Positions 1-10,959 of a stretch of DNA of 64,000 bases are shown in pieces. Source of the stretch: Straminergon stramineum (lineage: Eukaryota; Streptophyta; Bryopsida; Hypnales; Calliergonaceae); NCBI GenBank assembly GCA_963920665.1, contig OY987265.1:44707001-44771000 (forward strand). Direction: 5' to 3'. Below the pieces are notes generated by a model, which searched no databases, was not told where the DNA came from, and saw only the letters and a list, made by a program, of their open reading frames with translations. Within the stretch, counting starts at the first letter, position 1, and each line of letters begins with the position of its first letter. Made by a program: the position numbers and the translations under genes.

Positions 1-693
1 ACAAACTAGCATAAACATGTTGCAATGCAACATTGAAGTGAAGAGAATATGGACTGCGTAGCTGGTTGAAGTTTTGAGTATAGAATTGGATGAAAAATAT
101 TTGGGATGATGTGATGAAACATTTGGAATGAAAACATGACCATATTTGTGACAACAGGTCATAATATGAATCATAACATTGTGTACTTAATATAATAGAT
201 GTAGATACAAATATTACATAAGTATAGATGTAGATATATAGAGATATATATACTTGTATAGATGTATACAAAATGAGAGAATGACATGTATAATCAGTTT
301 AGTTTTTTTTAAAAGATCAACAACAAAGGGAGAAATGCCACATGGACCCCTTTGAAAAATCATTTGTGGTTTTCCTTAAAATTGACATTTTCTCACTATC
401 CACTCAAAAGACAATGCACCCTATCTAAAAATTGATTGACTGACTACTACACATGATAAGATAATGGTGATTGCTAGAAATTAGATTTTTGCTATGGACT
501 ATTCTTTTAGGAATAGAGCATTGTTAATTGTAGTCTCTACATACTCAACTTATGGTGGTCTACTAGATGTAGAAGGTGCAATTCATTCAACTCCCAAACA
601 ATTCAATCCACGTGCTGAAAATCCATGTTGAATGTGGAGCTTCATGAAACGTTCCTCTTAGCATTGCTCGATTCCTTCATTGGAGTTTTGGAA
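1..693. other. AT-rich intergenic DNA
   Basis: I see no gene here. The stretch holds AT-rich sequence with short TA-type runs around 190-280. All open frames are short and lack coding bias. Confidence 0.6.
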
Positions 694-1110
694 TAAGGTA
701 GTTTGCTCTAAAAGCGACCATTTAAGGGTAGATCTACCATTTTCATGGCCTTCTGTGGATGGGAAGATTTTTTATTTCATTTTATGGACAAAGAAAAATA
801 GATGTGGCATGAAATACAATTGATTTCAAATATATTTTTTTAAGCATTATTGAATTACTTATGAATTTTCAAAGATTTATGTTGTAGGCACCTATTTGTG
901 ACAATAGATGTCCAAAAATTTGTTCACTTGTAACTTATAAAGAAATATGGGGAAATCAAGGAGAATGATTGGCTCTTGCAATAAATAACACTTTATCCTC
1001 CATCCTCTCAATGGTAAAGAGGTCAATTTAGGGACCACCTCATATCCATTCTAGAGCTAATTATAGGGTCAATTTGAAGAAGACAATTACTTTTAGAGCA
1101 AACTACCTTA
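694..1110. mobile_element. Foldback MITE, TAAGGTAG family, copy 1
   Basis: The left end reads TAAGGTAGTTTGCTCTAAAAG (694 on) and the right end is its reverse complement, CTTTTAGAGCAAACTACCTTA, ending at 1110. The inverted repeat is about 20 bp and nearly perfect. The interior has no coding potential. Two more copies with related ends lie at 2734-2996 and 29569-29884. The ends start with TA, so a TA or TAA target site is possible. Superfamily is not established. Confidence 0.65.
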
Positions 1111-1495
1111 CTATATATATGCATAAGTTACGTATACCTATTATGGACTATCAATGCAATTGTTGCCCTATCTACATTCATCCAACAATTCAACCTTTGA
1201 AATGTTGGATAAATGAGGAAAGGAACGCAATTGGCTTGGGGAGCCAGAATGAATTGATGCATACCTTATATTTTGTATCATCTTGGTTTGTGTGGTTAAT
1301 GTTGTAATATATATCAAGTGTGGAGGGCATACACATGGTGATCTCTTTTTTTCTCAAGCCTTTGATTTTTAGGGTGTCCCCCCCAAATTGAGTGCAAGTG
1401 CTTTTGGATGCATAGTTGAAGGCTTGCAAATGTGTAGTTATTCCAACAGTTGATTCTCCATTTCAAAATTGGAGGTCTAGGAGATGAATTTTTGC
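1111..1495. other. Intergenic, nothing recognised
   Basis: AT-rich sequence between two TIR elements. Short open frames on both strands overlap each other and resemble nothing known to me. Confidence 0.5.
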
Positions 1496-2305
1496 TTAAC
1501 CCCTAAATGTCCAAGCCCTTTTCAAATGTGCTTTTCTTGTGGAAAAAGCACATAGGCTTATAATTATCCCTAATGAAGCAAATTTTTTTTTTCAAAAATC
1601 TAACCGTATAGATGTTTAAAGAGATTGCTTATTAGAGTGCATACCAATTTTTAGCATTAAATTGTTTAGGAGCTGTGATATTATAACAATAGAAATGTAT
1701 TTCTCCTATTTTTGGTATGTTGTCCCTCCCCACAATGTTTGTGAAATTTGCATATAAGAGTTTTTTGGAAATTGGAGGTGACATGCATGAACAACTAAAA
1801 ATTGTGTCAACACACTAAAATGCACTTCCAAAAACCTTAAGTTCAAATGAAGAGATATTGAACTCATTACACAATCCACATAGCAATTGATGTAATGCAA
1901 TTTTTTTCTATAAGTATAAATTACAAATAACTCCAAATCAACACTTGCCTATATAAATTTTCAATGGTGAAAATCATGTTAACACTTTACTCTTTCCATT
2001 GGCACCATTTTTTAAGCAAATGGATAAGTATAATTTTGTAGATCTCAAATCAAGTGAAATTGGCAAACTTTGCTTGAAGTCAGGAAATGAAGTAAAATTA
2101 GCACTAGTGAACATTCATGACTTTGAAGAGCGCTCAAAAATCAAATATTTACCTTTTTTGGTGAAAAATAGAAGTTTTCACTAGTTAACCTTCAAAACTG
2201 TACATATTTTTTCTTAAATAATCAAAGGAATTTAATTGCCTACACCAAAATGAGCCTAAAATTTTAGATTGACCATATACGGTCGATTGGGCAATCAAGG
2301 GTTAA
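1496..2305. mobile_element. TTAA-flanked TIR element (TTAACCCC family)
   Basis: The left end starts TTAACCCCTAAATGTCC (1496) and the right end finishes GGGCAATCAAGGGTTAA (2305). Reverse-complemented, the right end is TTAACCCTTGATTGCCC, matching the left at 13 of 17 positions. About 810 bp, no coding capacity. The short open frame at 1999-2184 inside it is not supported. The shared TTAA-CCC ends relate it to the elements at 3963, 7528, 41412 and 62604. Confidence 0.5.
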
Positions 2306-2733
2306 ATATGTGGAAGCAACTAGAGAGAAGTTCAAAAATATCTTTATGGATTCTAAAGAAGCACTATAATAAATGCACCCATCTATATAATTGCAACCCC
2401 TACCTAATTGCATCCCTATCTACATCCCATCTTCATTTCAAAACCTAAAACCTATTGTTGTCATTCTTCTTTAGTTCATGTGGCACAAATCTCATAAGAC
2501 AAGAATGACTATCCTAGATATAGAATCGGAATTAAAGAAGGGGTGTAGATAGGGATACAATAAGGTAGGGGTTGCAATTAGTTATAGTACCTTATATGGT
2601 AGTTGTCCTTGATTTCTTTATAGCTACATTGTCTATACATCATATCAAAGTATTTTAGTAATATATTGTAGTAGTTGGTAACTTATAGTGTTTTACATTT
2701 TGAAGTGCATGAAACAATTCCTCACATTGGTAG

Positions 2734-2996
2734 TAAGGTAGAAGGTCCACAAAGCACCCATTTAAGAGTTGATAATTCAATATTTTGGAGAGGCTAGACT
2801 TCTAGATAAATTTCTCAATAATTTTTCCTTGAAAGACAAATGGAATTGGCATTAAATCCTAGTTGGTTCATTTTTTTTCAAGCTTCATGGAATTAGTTAT
2901 GAATTTTTGAAGTTGAAATTCATTGGTCACTAAAAGCTTCCACCTTCTAAAATGTAAACTTTTAGAGAACGAGCACTTTCTAGACCTCCTACCTTA
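2734..2996. mobile_element. Foldback MITE, TAAGGTAG family, copy 2
   Basis: The left end TAAGGTAGAAGGTCCACAAA is matched in inverse by a right end finishing TAGACCTCCTACCTTA at 2996. The inverted repeat is imperfect over about 35 bp. Same family as 694-1110 and 29569-29884; the 29.6-kb copy shares the longer end sequence around AAGCACCCATTTAAGAG. Confidence 0.6.
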
Positions 2997-3962
2997 TTCA
3001 ATTCCCAATTGCCATTGCTAGCTTCAATTGAGTAATGTATTGTATGTAGTCTAAATGTAGTTGACAATGACTAATTTTTACATACATTTTGAGAACTCAT
3101 TTAGCTATGATGCTATGGTGTATGTCAACCCGTTGGGAGGGGCACCATGGGGGGCGAGATTGCACCATTTCAAAATAAATGTCTACTTTTCACCAAATAA
3201 AAGTAAAATTTTTTTGCCATAAACTTCCCATTTCTATTAGAAATATGGATGAAAAAGTGCACAAATATGATTGAAAAGTGTTTTTTGGTCCAAAAGATGG
3301 ATGAATGTAGAAATACAATACTTTACTAAATTTCAAGTGATCACCATCTTGGCACTTTCCCAAAATTAAAAAAAAGGGGCTGGTGTACGTATACCATTGT
3401 TAGGAAATGTCATGTGCATTTCTTAGCCTTTTGTTAGTCATAGTTAGGTCGGTCTCTTGCCCGATTAAACAATATTGCCCACAGAGTTGGGCATTTTGCT
3501 TTCTTCATCGATTGGTTAACTTTCTTCTTCCACTTTCTTCATTTGTCAGAGAATTTTCCTCCTGTGATTTACACCGGATAATGCCCTTCTGCATGGGGCA
3601 TTATATTACCCTATCTTATACATTGAGAATATGGACTCTCTCAGGCTTGGAGAGTTGACATGTTTTGATTTTTTTCATTCAATTAAGTTAAGCTTAGTTT
3701 TGGTCTCACAAGCTGTTTGTGCAGAGAGATTGGTCTAAGTTAAGCTGAAAGGACATGCAGTCTAGTATTCAATTGCATTGTGAGTCACTCCAACAAATAG
3801 AAATTTTCATTAAGTCAAGGACTCTCTAACAATTGTGTGATAGCACAGCTGAATGTAGACAAAAACAACATTATGTTTTTCCATCTGTCTTCATTATGTT
3901 TTCTGCGACAAAAAAGTTTGCATATTAGTATTCAAGTACAGCATTTAAGATGCATTTGATTC
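2997..3962. other. Intergenic, nothing recognised
   Basis: About 1 kb of AT-rich DNA. The open frame at 3407-3658 (plus strand, 83 codons) has no recognisable domain, no good start context and no splice partners, so I do not call it a gene. Confidence 0.5.
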
Positions 3963-4603
3963 TTAACCCCTAAATGCCCGAGGCACCAGATTCTGGTGTT
4001 TCGAAAACTTTGAAGTTAAGTAAAACCCAACCAAATTGCTATTAGTAGTAGTTTATATTTTTGGAGAACTCTTTTTGAAGTCTAGTTTTAGGATCAAAAA
4101 GATGATCTTAAAAATAAAGGATTATAATTTTTACATTCAAGATTTTGTGCAAGGATGCCCATTGCAATCTTGACTTCATGTAGTGTTGAAGGCTCTTGAA
4201 AATGAGCCTCAAATACACTAGATCTTGGAGGAAAATCACATTAGAAATTTATTAAAAAAAATTGTAGAATAGATTTTGAAAAACCACAAATTGATTGGGG
4301 TTGTGCATGCTAGGCCCCGTAACCTCATATTTTTAGTGACCAATTTTTTAGAGTTGACATGCAAAAAGAGAAGTGAAAAATTTTCATAGTTTTAACACCC
4401 TCATGATTAAACATTATAATCTTTCAATCTATAAGTGATATTGTTATGTTTTCTTTTCCTATGTGATCTCTAACATGTCTAGTTTGAATTTGTACGGATA
4501 CAATTCAAAAGAAATTGGTACAACTTATGAAATGTTGACTTTTTGTTCAATTTAGAGCAAATTTCAAGAAGCTCCAAATAGGCCTTGGGCATTTAGGGGA
4601 TAA
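3963..4603. mobile_element. TTAA-flanked TIR element, 640-bp subfamily, copy 1
   Basis: Starts TTAACCCCTAAATGCCCGAG and ends CTTGGGCATTTAGGGGATAA, so the ends form an inverted repeat of about 22 bp, with TTAA on the left and one change (ATAA) on the right. The interior aligns along its whole length with 41412-42047 (same orientation) and, inverted and split, with 62604-63711. No open frame, so non-autonomous. TTAA target plus CCC terminus is the piggyBac-type arrangement; assignment to that superfamily is inference. Confidence 0.7.
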
Positions 4604-4773
4604 TATGAAAATCTTAAGAATTCACTCCATAATCTTTCCCAACAAATGAAAAGAGAGGAGACTAACAAGTCTTAACCAATGGTTGAGAAAAACTAGTAGC
4701 TAGTCCAAAATTAGTTAGTGTATGTGGGAAAAAAATCATTTGTGTTTTGAAAACAAAAGATGCAAAATTAGAA

Positions 4774-4918
4774 CACTATAAGAAATGGAACCCATGTTTT
4801 ATGTGACATGCCTCAATTTTTTGTGACGGATTTCTTTGGATATCCAACGCAACAAATCCATGTTTTTCTGTCAAGAAAAATTGGGGTATGTCACATAAAA
4901 CATAGGTTTCTTATAGTG
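4774..4918. mobile_element. CACTA-type foldback MITE with GAA duplication
   Basis: CACTATAAGAAA at the left and TTTCTTATAGTG at the right. The inverted arms extend about 35 bp (through ATGTTTTATGTGACATG). The flanks are GAA on both sides (4771-4773 and 4919-4921), the 3-bp target duplication expected of the CACTA (En/Spm) superfamily. 145 bp, no coding capacity. Confidence 0.8.
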
Positions 4919-6229
4919 GAAGGAAATTGATAGGGTTGGAAATCAAAGCTGGAAATCAACTAGTGCCCTCCAAAAAATTAGAGGATATTTTACTTGTCTA
5001 CATTCAACACTTGGTAGATTTCAATTTGCTTGGGATAGTATTCATTGGCTAATACCCAGGCAAGGTGAAGGTCATATACAAAGTAAGTAGGGTATCATGT
5101 GTATGGGTAATTGTTTAGGTTGGACAAGTTAGGATTTCCTTACCTATCACCATTGGCAAGCTCTAACAATCCCACTTTCGTTGCTCTTCATTGTTGCTAC
5201 TCCTACTCTTGCCGCTCTTGCTTGTCCACTCTTACTTTGAGTCTCTTGCTCCTACTAATGTTGTTTTCTTGGCCTATAATTTTTATTAAGAAGTTGATGT
5301 CACGTTCATTCCTATTGCTCATTGGTCATGTTGCAATGTTCAAGTGTTGATGATTTTTGGAAATCTTTGTAGAGTGCTCAAAGGTTGTTGTTGATTGTCA
5401 AGATTCAAGAGCTTTGGAATCTTTCTAGTTGTTGTAAGCCTTAGAGAAGATTTTTTTATCCTTCTTTTTGAAGGGGGTATTTCCAATTTCTTTTATGGCT
5501 AAAAGGTAGAAGAGTATGCATGATATGCTATTTAGGTTTGGTTCTAATAGAGACTTGGTATATATGCATTGATCTACTTCTTCTTCACCCATCACACCTC
5601 CTAACAAAGAGTCCAATGACATTGAAAAATCCAAATTTAGACTAGAAAGATTCTTGGTATAATTTGAATGATTAGATGGAATTCAATTGTAACCTGGGGA
5701 AGGTTTTTGTAAGACTTGTAAGGAGGGTGGAGGTGAGTTTGGTAGAAGGTTGCACAAATATTAAGATTTCAACATCACTTGACCATAATAAAATTTTATA
5801 ACATGGAAAATTGCCTAGGGCTAAATATGAAGGTAAAAAAGTTTTGCAAAAGAATCTTGTAGTTACAAATCTGAGTTGTGATGAAGCAATGCTATTTCTA
5901 TTTTGGTTTGTCTTCTTCATAGGGAAGAAAAATCTCCCTTTTCACAAGTTTCAAAGTTTGTGTGATCATCTTTCTTATAAAACTCCTGATCACTACAAAA
6001 CTTCATTATGATGAAATTTTTTATGCTGAAATGGTCTTTTGGTCTTTTTAGAAGAAAATTTGGGATAGAGTTCAAAATTTTAAGTTCTTCGAGTTAATGA
6101 TTGATAAATGTACAAGTATTTTTGTTAAACAACACCTTGTATTCTTTGCAAATTTTTAGAGGCTAATCTATCTATTATGCTTTTTTTTTGTTTTTTTGTG
6201 AATTGAGGATAGAATAAAGGATTTTAACA
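4919..6229. other. Intergenic, nothing recognised
   Basis: AT-rich DNA with several short overlapping open frames on both strands (for example 5111-5350, 5425-5634, 5672-5920, 5811-6011). None shows a domain or splice structure. Confidence 0.5.
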
Positions 6230-6419
6230 CACTATAAGAGAAAGGGGCATTTCAAGAAAGTTTTAAAGTATAGTCCTAGACATAAGATTTTAAGTAATAG
6301 CCTTTAAGGAGATTTTCAATAAATTTTTATTGAAAATCTCCTTAAAAGTCATTACTTAAAATCTTATGTCTAGGACTATACTTTAAAACTTGTTTAAAAT
6401 ATCCCTTTCTCTTGTAGTG
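6230..6419. mobile_element. CACTA-type foldback MITE, CACTAYAAGAGAAAGG family, copy 1
   Basis: A near-complete palindrome: CACTATAAGAGAAAGGGG at the left, CCCTTTCTCTTGTAGTG at the right, with arms of about 90 bp meeting near 6325. It is the same family as 7082-7303, sharing the arm segment TATAGTCCTAGACATAAG. The immediate flanks do not show a matching 3-bp duplication (ACA against TAA), so the target site has probably decayed. Confidence 0.75.
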
Positions 6420-6865
6420 TAAGATGATATTTGATATTTTTATGACAATTGGAAAGACATGGAAGCTAAATTGAAGTAAATATATTGGATTTGGATCATA
6501 GTTGGGAAGAATATGGGTGTGATAGCTCCGTTGAATGAGGTAAATCCATCCCTTACTACAATTCATTGTGTTGATTATAGAATAAACCTAGCTTTCCTAA
6601 AGGACTCAAAAATTGAATTTTGCAAAAAATATCTTCTACAATGGATTTTATACTCAATGTGTTGGTTGGTCACTTCAAAAAATCATCAAAAAGAAATATA
6701 TCTTGCATTGAATGGAAGGATGCTCAAAAAAATCTTGAAAATGCATCATAAAATTTTTCCATTGTCTAGGGGGCAAGTGGTGACTAGTTTATGTGATTCT
6801 ATGAAATCTATCTTTGTTTATATTTGCGCATGGTTGATATTATGTAAGCCTAGAATCATGAGTAT
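6420..6865. other. Spacer between two foldbacks
   Basis: Contains a 118-codon open frame (6513-6869, plus strand) of low-complexity, Lys/Ile/Leu-rich composition that resembles no family I know. Its end runs into the next repeat, so I do not call it a gene. Confidence 0.4.
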
Positions 6866-7039
6866 GTGAGCATAGGAGTCTATACACCTATGTTTCAAGT
6901 GTCTATATTATAGAAACCTTCCATGATTATAGTGTACCTATATTATAAATATCCATATTATAGGTGTTTATACTATACGTGCCTTCAATGGTTGTAGAGT
7001 ATCTGCTCAAGGCTCATAGGCTTGCATTTCTATGCTCAA
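6866..7039. mobile_element. MITE with GTGAGCATAGGAG ends, copy 1
   Basis: The left end is GTGAGCATAGGAGTCTATA and the right end runs ...CATAGGCTTGCATTTCTATGCTCA. The same end sequences, again as a loose inverted repeat around repeated TATTATAGGT-like segments, occur at 28172-28390. Non-coding. Boundaries are approximate and superfamily unknown. Confidence 0.45.
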
Positions 7040-7081
7040 GTGCTAGCATTGTTGTTTATTTGCATAATACTCTTTTGTGAG

Positions 7082-7303
7082 CACTACAAGAGAAAGGGGT
7101 GTTTTAAGCGAGTTTTTAAATATAGTCCTAGACATAAGATTTTAAGTAACAACCTTTGAGGAGATTTTCAATAAAATTTTACTAGAAATACATGTATTTT
7201 TAGTAAAATTTTATTGAAAATCTCCTTAAAGGTTGTCATTTAAAATTTTATGTCTAGGACTATACTTAAAAACTTGCTTAAAACACCCCTTTCTCTTGTA
7301 GTG
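7082..7303. mobile_element. CACTA-type foldback MITE, copy 2, with GAG duplication
   Basis: CACTACAAGAGAAAGGGGTG at the left is mirrored by ACCCCTTTCTCTTGTAGTG at the right, with arms of about 100 bp. The flanks carry GAG on both sides (7079-7081 and 7304-7306), the 3-bp target duplication of CACTA elements. CACTACAAGA is the usual plant CACTA terminus. It lies about 660 bp from copy 1. Confidence 0.85.
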
Positions 7304-7527
7304 GAGGATGATGCTTCTATTCCTCACTTGTTTACTAAGTTGCATGACTTTAAAATTATTTATCCGTTTTCTATTTCTTGTCTAATATTCTACGCATGCT
7401 TTCAAAATTATTTAATATTTTTTATGTACACTTCTTACAATCACTACAAGGTCTATTGTAAAAGCAAAGATGATGTCTACTAGGATGTACATTCTTTTTT
7501 ATTCTTGTGACTTGAATTGGGACACAT

Positions 7528-8471
7528 TTAACCCTTAAAGGACCAATTGACACAATGTTTTTTTGGCAACATAGCAATTTTGGGTAGCTTACTACAAGTG
7601 GAATTTTTCTTTTTTTCTTTGAAATTTTCACACAACATGTGCCTCGGAAGTAGCTTCAAGGCACAACAATTTTCATAACTTTTGACTACATGGTTAAATT
7701 TTTATTGCATGATTTGTAATTAACATTGTTCAATAAGCAATACTAGTTAGGTTAAAAAAATCTTAAAAAATCACTCTTAAGAAATAAAAATTTCAAATTA
7801 ATTTTCTAGATTTATATATACATGGAAAGCTTTGAATCATTCCATTTTGATTAATGAGATGAAAGTATTGAGGAGTTTTAGTTTGTGGGCAATTACAGAT
7901 TCTCTACTCTAAAATAAACTTTGTAAATCTTTATTTAACTCAATTCAATATTTTTGGAAAAAAAACCCCATAGGATGTAGATTGTTTATTACAACATTAC
8001 AACTATTGGGATGGGCATTTTTCAATTCCATAACTAAACTCTTAAAAATTTAGTATTTTGAATCTTTCTCTACTTCTTTCTACTTACTATTTTTTCCTAT
8101 ATATTGTACAATTCCAAATTATTTGAATTTTTTCAAGCATGTGGCCAACTTTCCTTGAAGAACAAATACGAATAAATAACATCTCTTTGGACATTTTTTC
8201 ATACAAATGTGAGTTTGTGAAGTGCAATTGCCTTATTTTTCATAGGGCCAAAAAAAGGTTCTTGTCCATTCAAATGTTAATATCTTGAAATCTATACAGT
8301 GAAAATTTTTGAAATTTTTTCCACATCTTCTCAAACCAATGTGCTACAAGATCCTACGGTTATGTAAGTCCTAATTTTTATTTTATTTTTTCTAAAATTT
8401 GGTACTTGTACTAGAAATGGCAATTTTGGAGAATTTTGGTGAAAACATAGTCAAAAACCTTTTGGGGTTAA
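7528..8471. mobile_element. TTAA-flanked TIR element, TTAAAGG-end subfamily
   Basis: The left end is TTAACCCTTAAAGGACCAAT; the right end finishes AAACCTTTTGGGGTTAA. Reverse-complemented the right end is TTAACCCCAAAAGGTTT, so the ends are an imperfect inverted repeat bounded by TTAA on both sides. 944 bp, AT-rich and non-coding. The left end matches both ends of the element in the transketolase intron (44792-45006). Confidence 0.5.
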
Positions 8472-8892
8472 TCCAACTACAAGATTTCATGTCCTCTTTG
8501 AATGTGGATCCCCATCATATTACCTTTGTCACTTGTTTAGTAAAATAAGGGGGTCCAAATTCCACAACCTTAAGATGATTAGGGATCTTACAAAAAATGA
8601 TTTAGAAGTTGTCTTAACATTTTAGAAGTTTTATACTGAGGTAGTTTGTATGGCTTTAGAGGCTAAGTTTGAACTAAAACAATAATGCCATTGATACTTT
8701 TAAAGTTCTTAACTTGATCCTCATGCATGCTTCATAGGTAAATTGGTTTAGCATGATGTACTAGTGAGTTTTTTTGCTTTTAAGCTATAAGATAACACTA
8801 AGTGAATGGAAATTTTTTTGGGGATTTATGAGCTTCAATATGTTGCAGTTCATCTTTAAAATTGAAGTACCTTGACCTTCTAACCCTTGTTT

Positions 8893-9054
8893 CACTAGAA
8901 GAAAATTGTATTGCTTCCAATACAATCTAGATGACATTTTTGTTTTCAATAACATGGAAACATGAATTTCAAAGCAGAAATTCATGTTTCCATGTTCCTG
9001 TAAACAAAAATGTAATCTAGATTGTGTTAGAAGCAACACAATTTTCTTCTAGTG
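8893..9054. mobile_element. CACTA-type foldback MITE with TTT duplication
   Basis: CACTAGAAGAAAATTGTATT at the left and its inverse ending ATTTTCTTCTAGTG at the right. The arms cover about 75 bp each and meet near 8972. The flanks are TTT on both sides (8890-8892, 9055-9057), consistent with a 3-bp target duplication, although TTT is low in information. No coding potential; the short minus-strand open frames here are by-products of the palindrome. Confidence 0.75.
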
Positions 9055-9959
9055 TTTAAATTGGAAAGGGTCAATGTGTAAGCACTGTGACATACGAAAG
9101 GGCTTTCTCTATGGATGGCAACAACAAATCTAAGTAGTGTCATGTGATTGCCCTTGGAGGGACTAGAGAAAGACTTTGACAATATACTAAAGGATGCCAT
9201 TGTCTTGTAGAAGAATTCCACTAAGTTTCAACATTTATATATCAATCATGATTCATGAGCAATACCTCAAATGGGCAACAAAAGAACCATTTGAAGGTGG
9301 AAATTTTGGTTTCTAAACTCATTTGATTTCATGCAAATTTTCCATTACTATTCTCAACTCCATCTAGAATGAGTTAGAAGTTGGAAGGATCCTTGGGCTT
9401 CAAATGGTGAAGGGCTATGCTAAGTTCAATCCCTATCAAGGATATGCAATATTAATTAGTACTTCCAATTAGAGAATTTTTTTTCACATTACAAGAATCT
9501 AGCAATTTGGTTGGTGCTAATTTCAGTTTGGAGGGAATTGGCAAGCGAGAATTTGATTTTGAAAGAAATAAACCGATACTTTTGTGACTGAGGATGCAAC
9601 TAGTGACCATCAATGTTTTTTTTCCAGCAATTTGTCATCAATTTGCACCAAAATAATCAGCCCCACACCAAGCCATTAGAACATGAATAGTAAAATCTTG
9701 GATGAAATGCTAGATTGTGGATGAAAATAGAATTATGGATATTTGATATATGCTAATGTGATATTTTCTATCCAGCATGTGGATGAATGTTAGAATTTGG
9801 AGCACCACTATAACATCTAAAATTGCCACTTTGGCACTTCACAAAAAATGTAAAAGAAAACCCTGGTGACCATTGAAAAAAACCTGGTCCATTTTCCTGG
9901 GAGTAGGAAATGAGCTCCAAAAAATCCCTGAACAATGGTCTTAACATTCAATTAACTTC
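9055..9959. other. Intergenic, nothing recognised
   Basis: AT-rich DNA between the last MITE and the GC-richer island of the DCAF4-like gene. I see no gene or repeat with clear ends. Confidence 0.5.
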
Positions 9960-10959
9960 ACAAGATCACCAGAGATCTGAGAAGCAGGGTAAAGAACGAA
10001 AAATACAGAAAACAAAGCACTGAACTGGACAAGTACTCACCAACATGCAAAAATATTTCAGAACATAAGTTAACGTAGTAAGGTACAGAAATTTGCAAGA
10101 CTTCGAAGGTGTCACCAGAAGTCCATTGGCGCATACAGACAGGCTGGTCATTTTCAGCAGCCCGTCAGAGCGAACAAACTAGTACTCCGTACTACAAATC
10201 TGGCCTCTACAAGAAGTTGACTCATTATGCAAATGCACCAGACCTGTCCCCGATCTTTCAAACACAAACAACTTGCTCCTTGGCCAAAGTTTATAGACCA
10301 TCTTCATCTACGATCTGCCGCCATATACCTCCACCCCTCTGTATCTCATTAGCCAGTCTTGAATTTACCTACATAAACTTAACATATATAATTTCCTGAA
10401 GGAAAGTTCTTTTGGCGGTTGTAATGTTGCAGCACTGCCTCTAAAATCAGTTTATAAGATGCATACTGCGACTCCAGTAACCTAAGCCACTGAGGTTTTT
10501 GCTTCTCAGACGCCATAACTGAAAATTCCTGTGAAAGAGAAGAACTTACTGCGAGGCTCGTTGACTATCAAATCGTGAAAGACATCTCCTGAACATTTTT
10601 CACCTACTTGCATCAGGCTAGTCGCACTCCAAATTAGTCAGATGATCCACTTCCAGTTCCCTGAAAATTCATAGTAATATGGCAACATATTGTTCAATTG
10701 TGCTTGTGCAGAATATCAGAGCTCATCAAAATTCTTAAGCAGAAAGAAAAATGTCTATACAAGTATATTTGCCTTGCACAGGACGGAGTTCCATGCCATT
10801 CAGCAATTATCACAAGATGACAAGTGCACTAAAGAATAGTCTTACATTTCACAAAGCTCCTGAATCACATTCAGAAGCTATGTCGTTGCAAGTGCGAAGA
10901 AATCTCACTAAAGAATTGTACTCAATATCCTAGTAACATCGGATCTTAACCTCCAGGTT
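9960..10959 (-). other. Probable 3' region of the DCAF4-like gene
   Basis: Base composition changes to gene-like at about 9960. On the minus strand, downstream of the DCAF4-like stop, there are possible acceptor sites (for example AATTTTCAG just before 10660), which suggests spliced 3' UTR or an alternative terminal exon. If the last coding exon used a donor just before its stop codon and joined this acceptor, the C-terminus would become a short Gly/Ser tail ending in a stop. The transcript end is not resolved. Confidence 0.4.

Noticed and set aside
6513..6869. 118-codon open frame on the plus strand
   Set aside because: Lies between MITEs and runs into one, has no recognised domain, and its composition is that of the AT-rich spacer.
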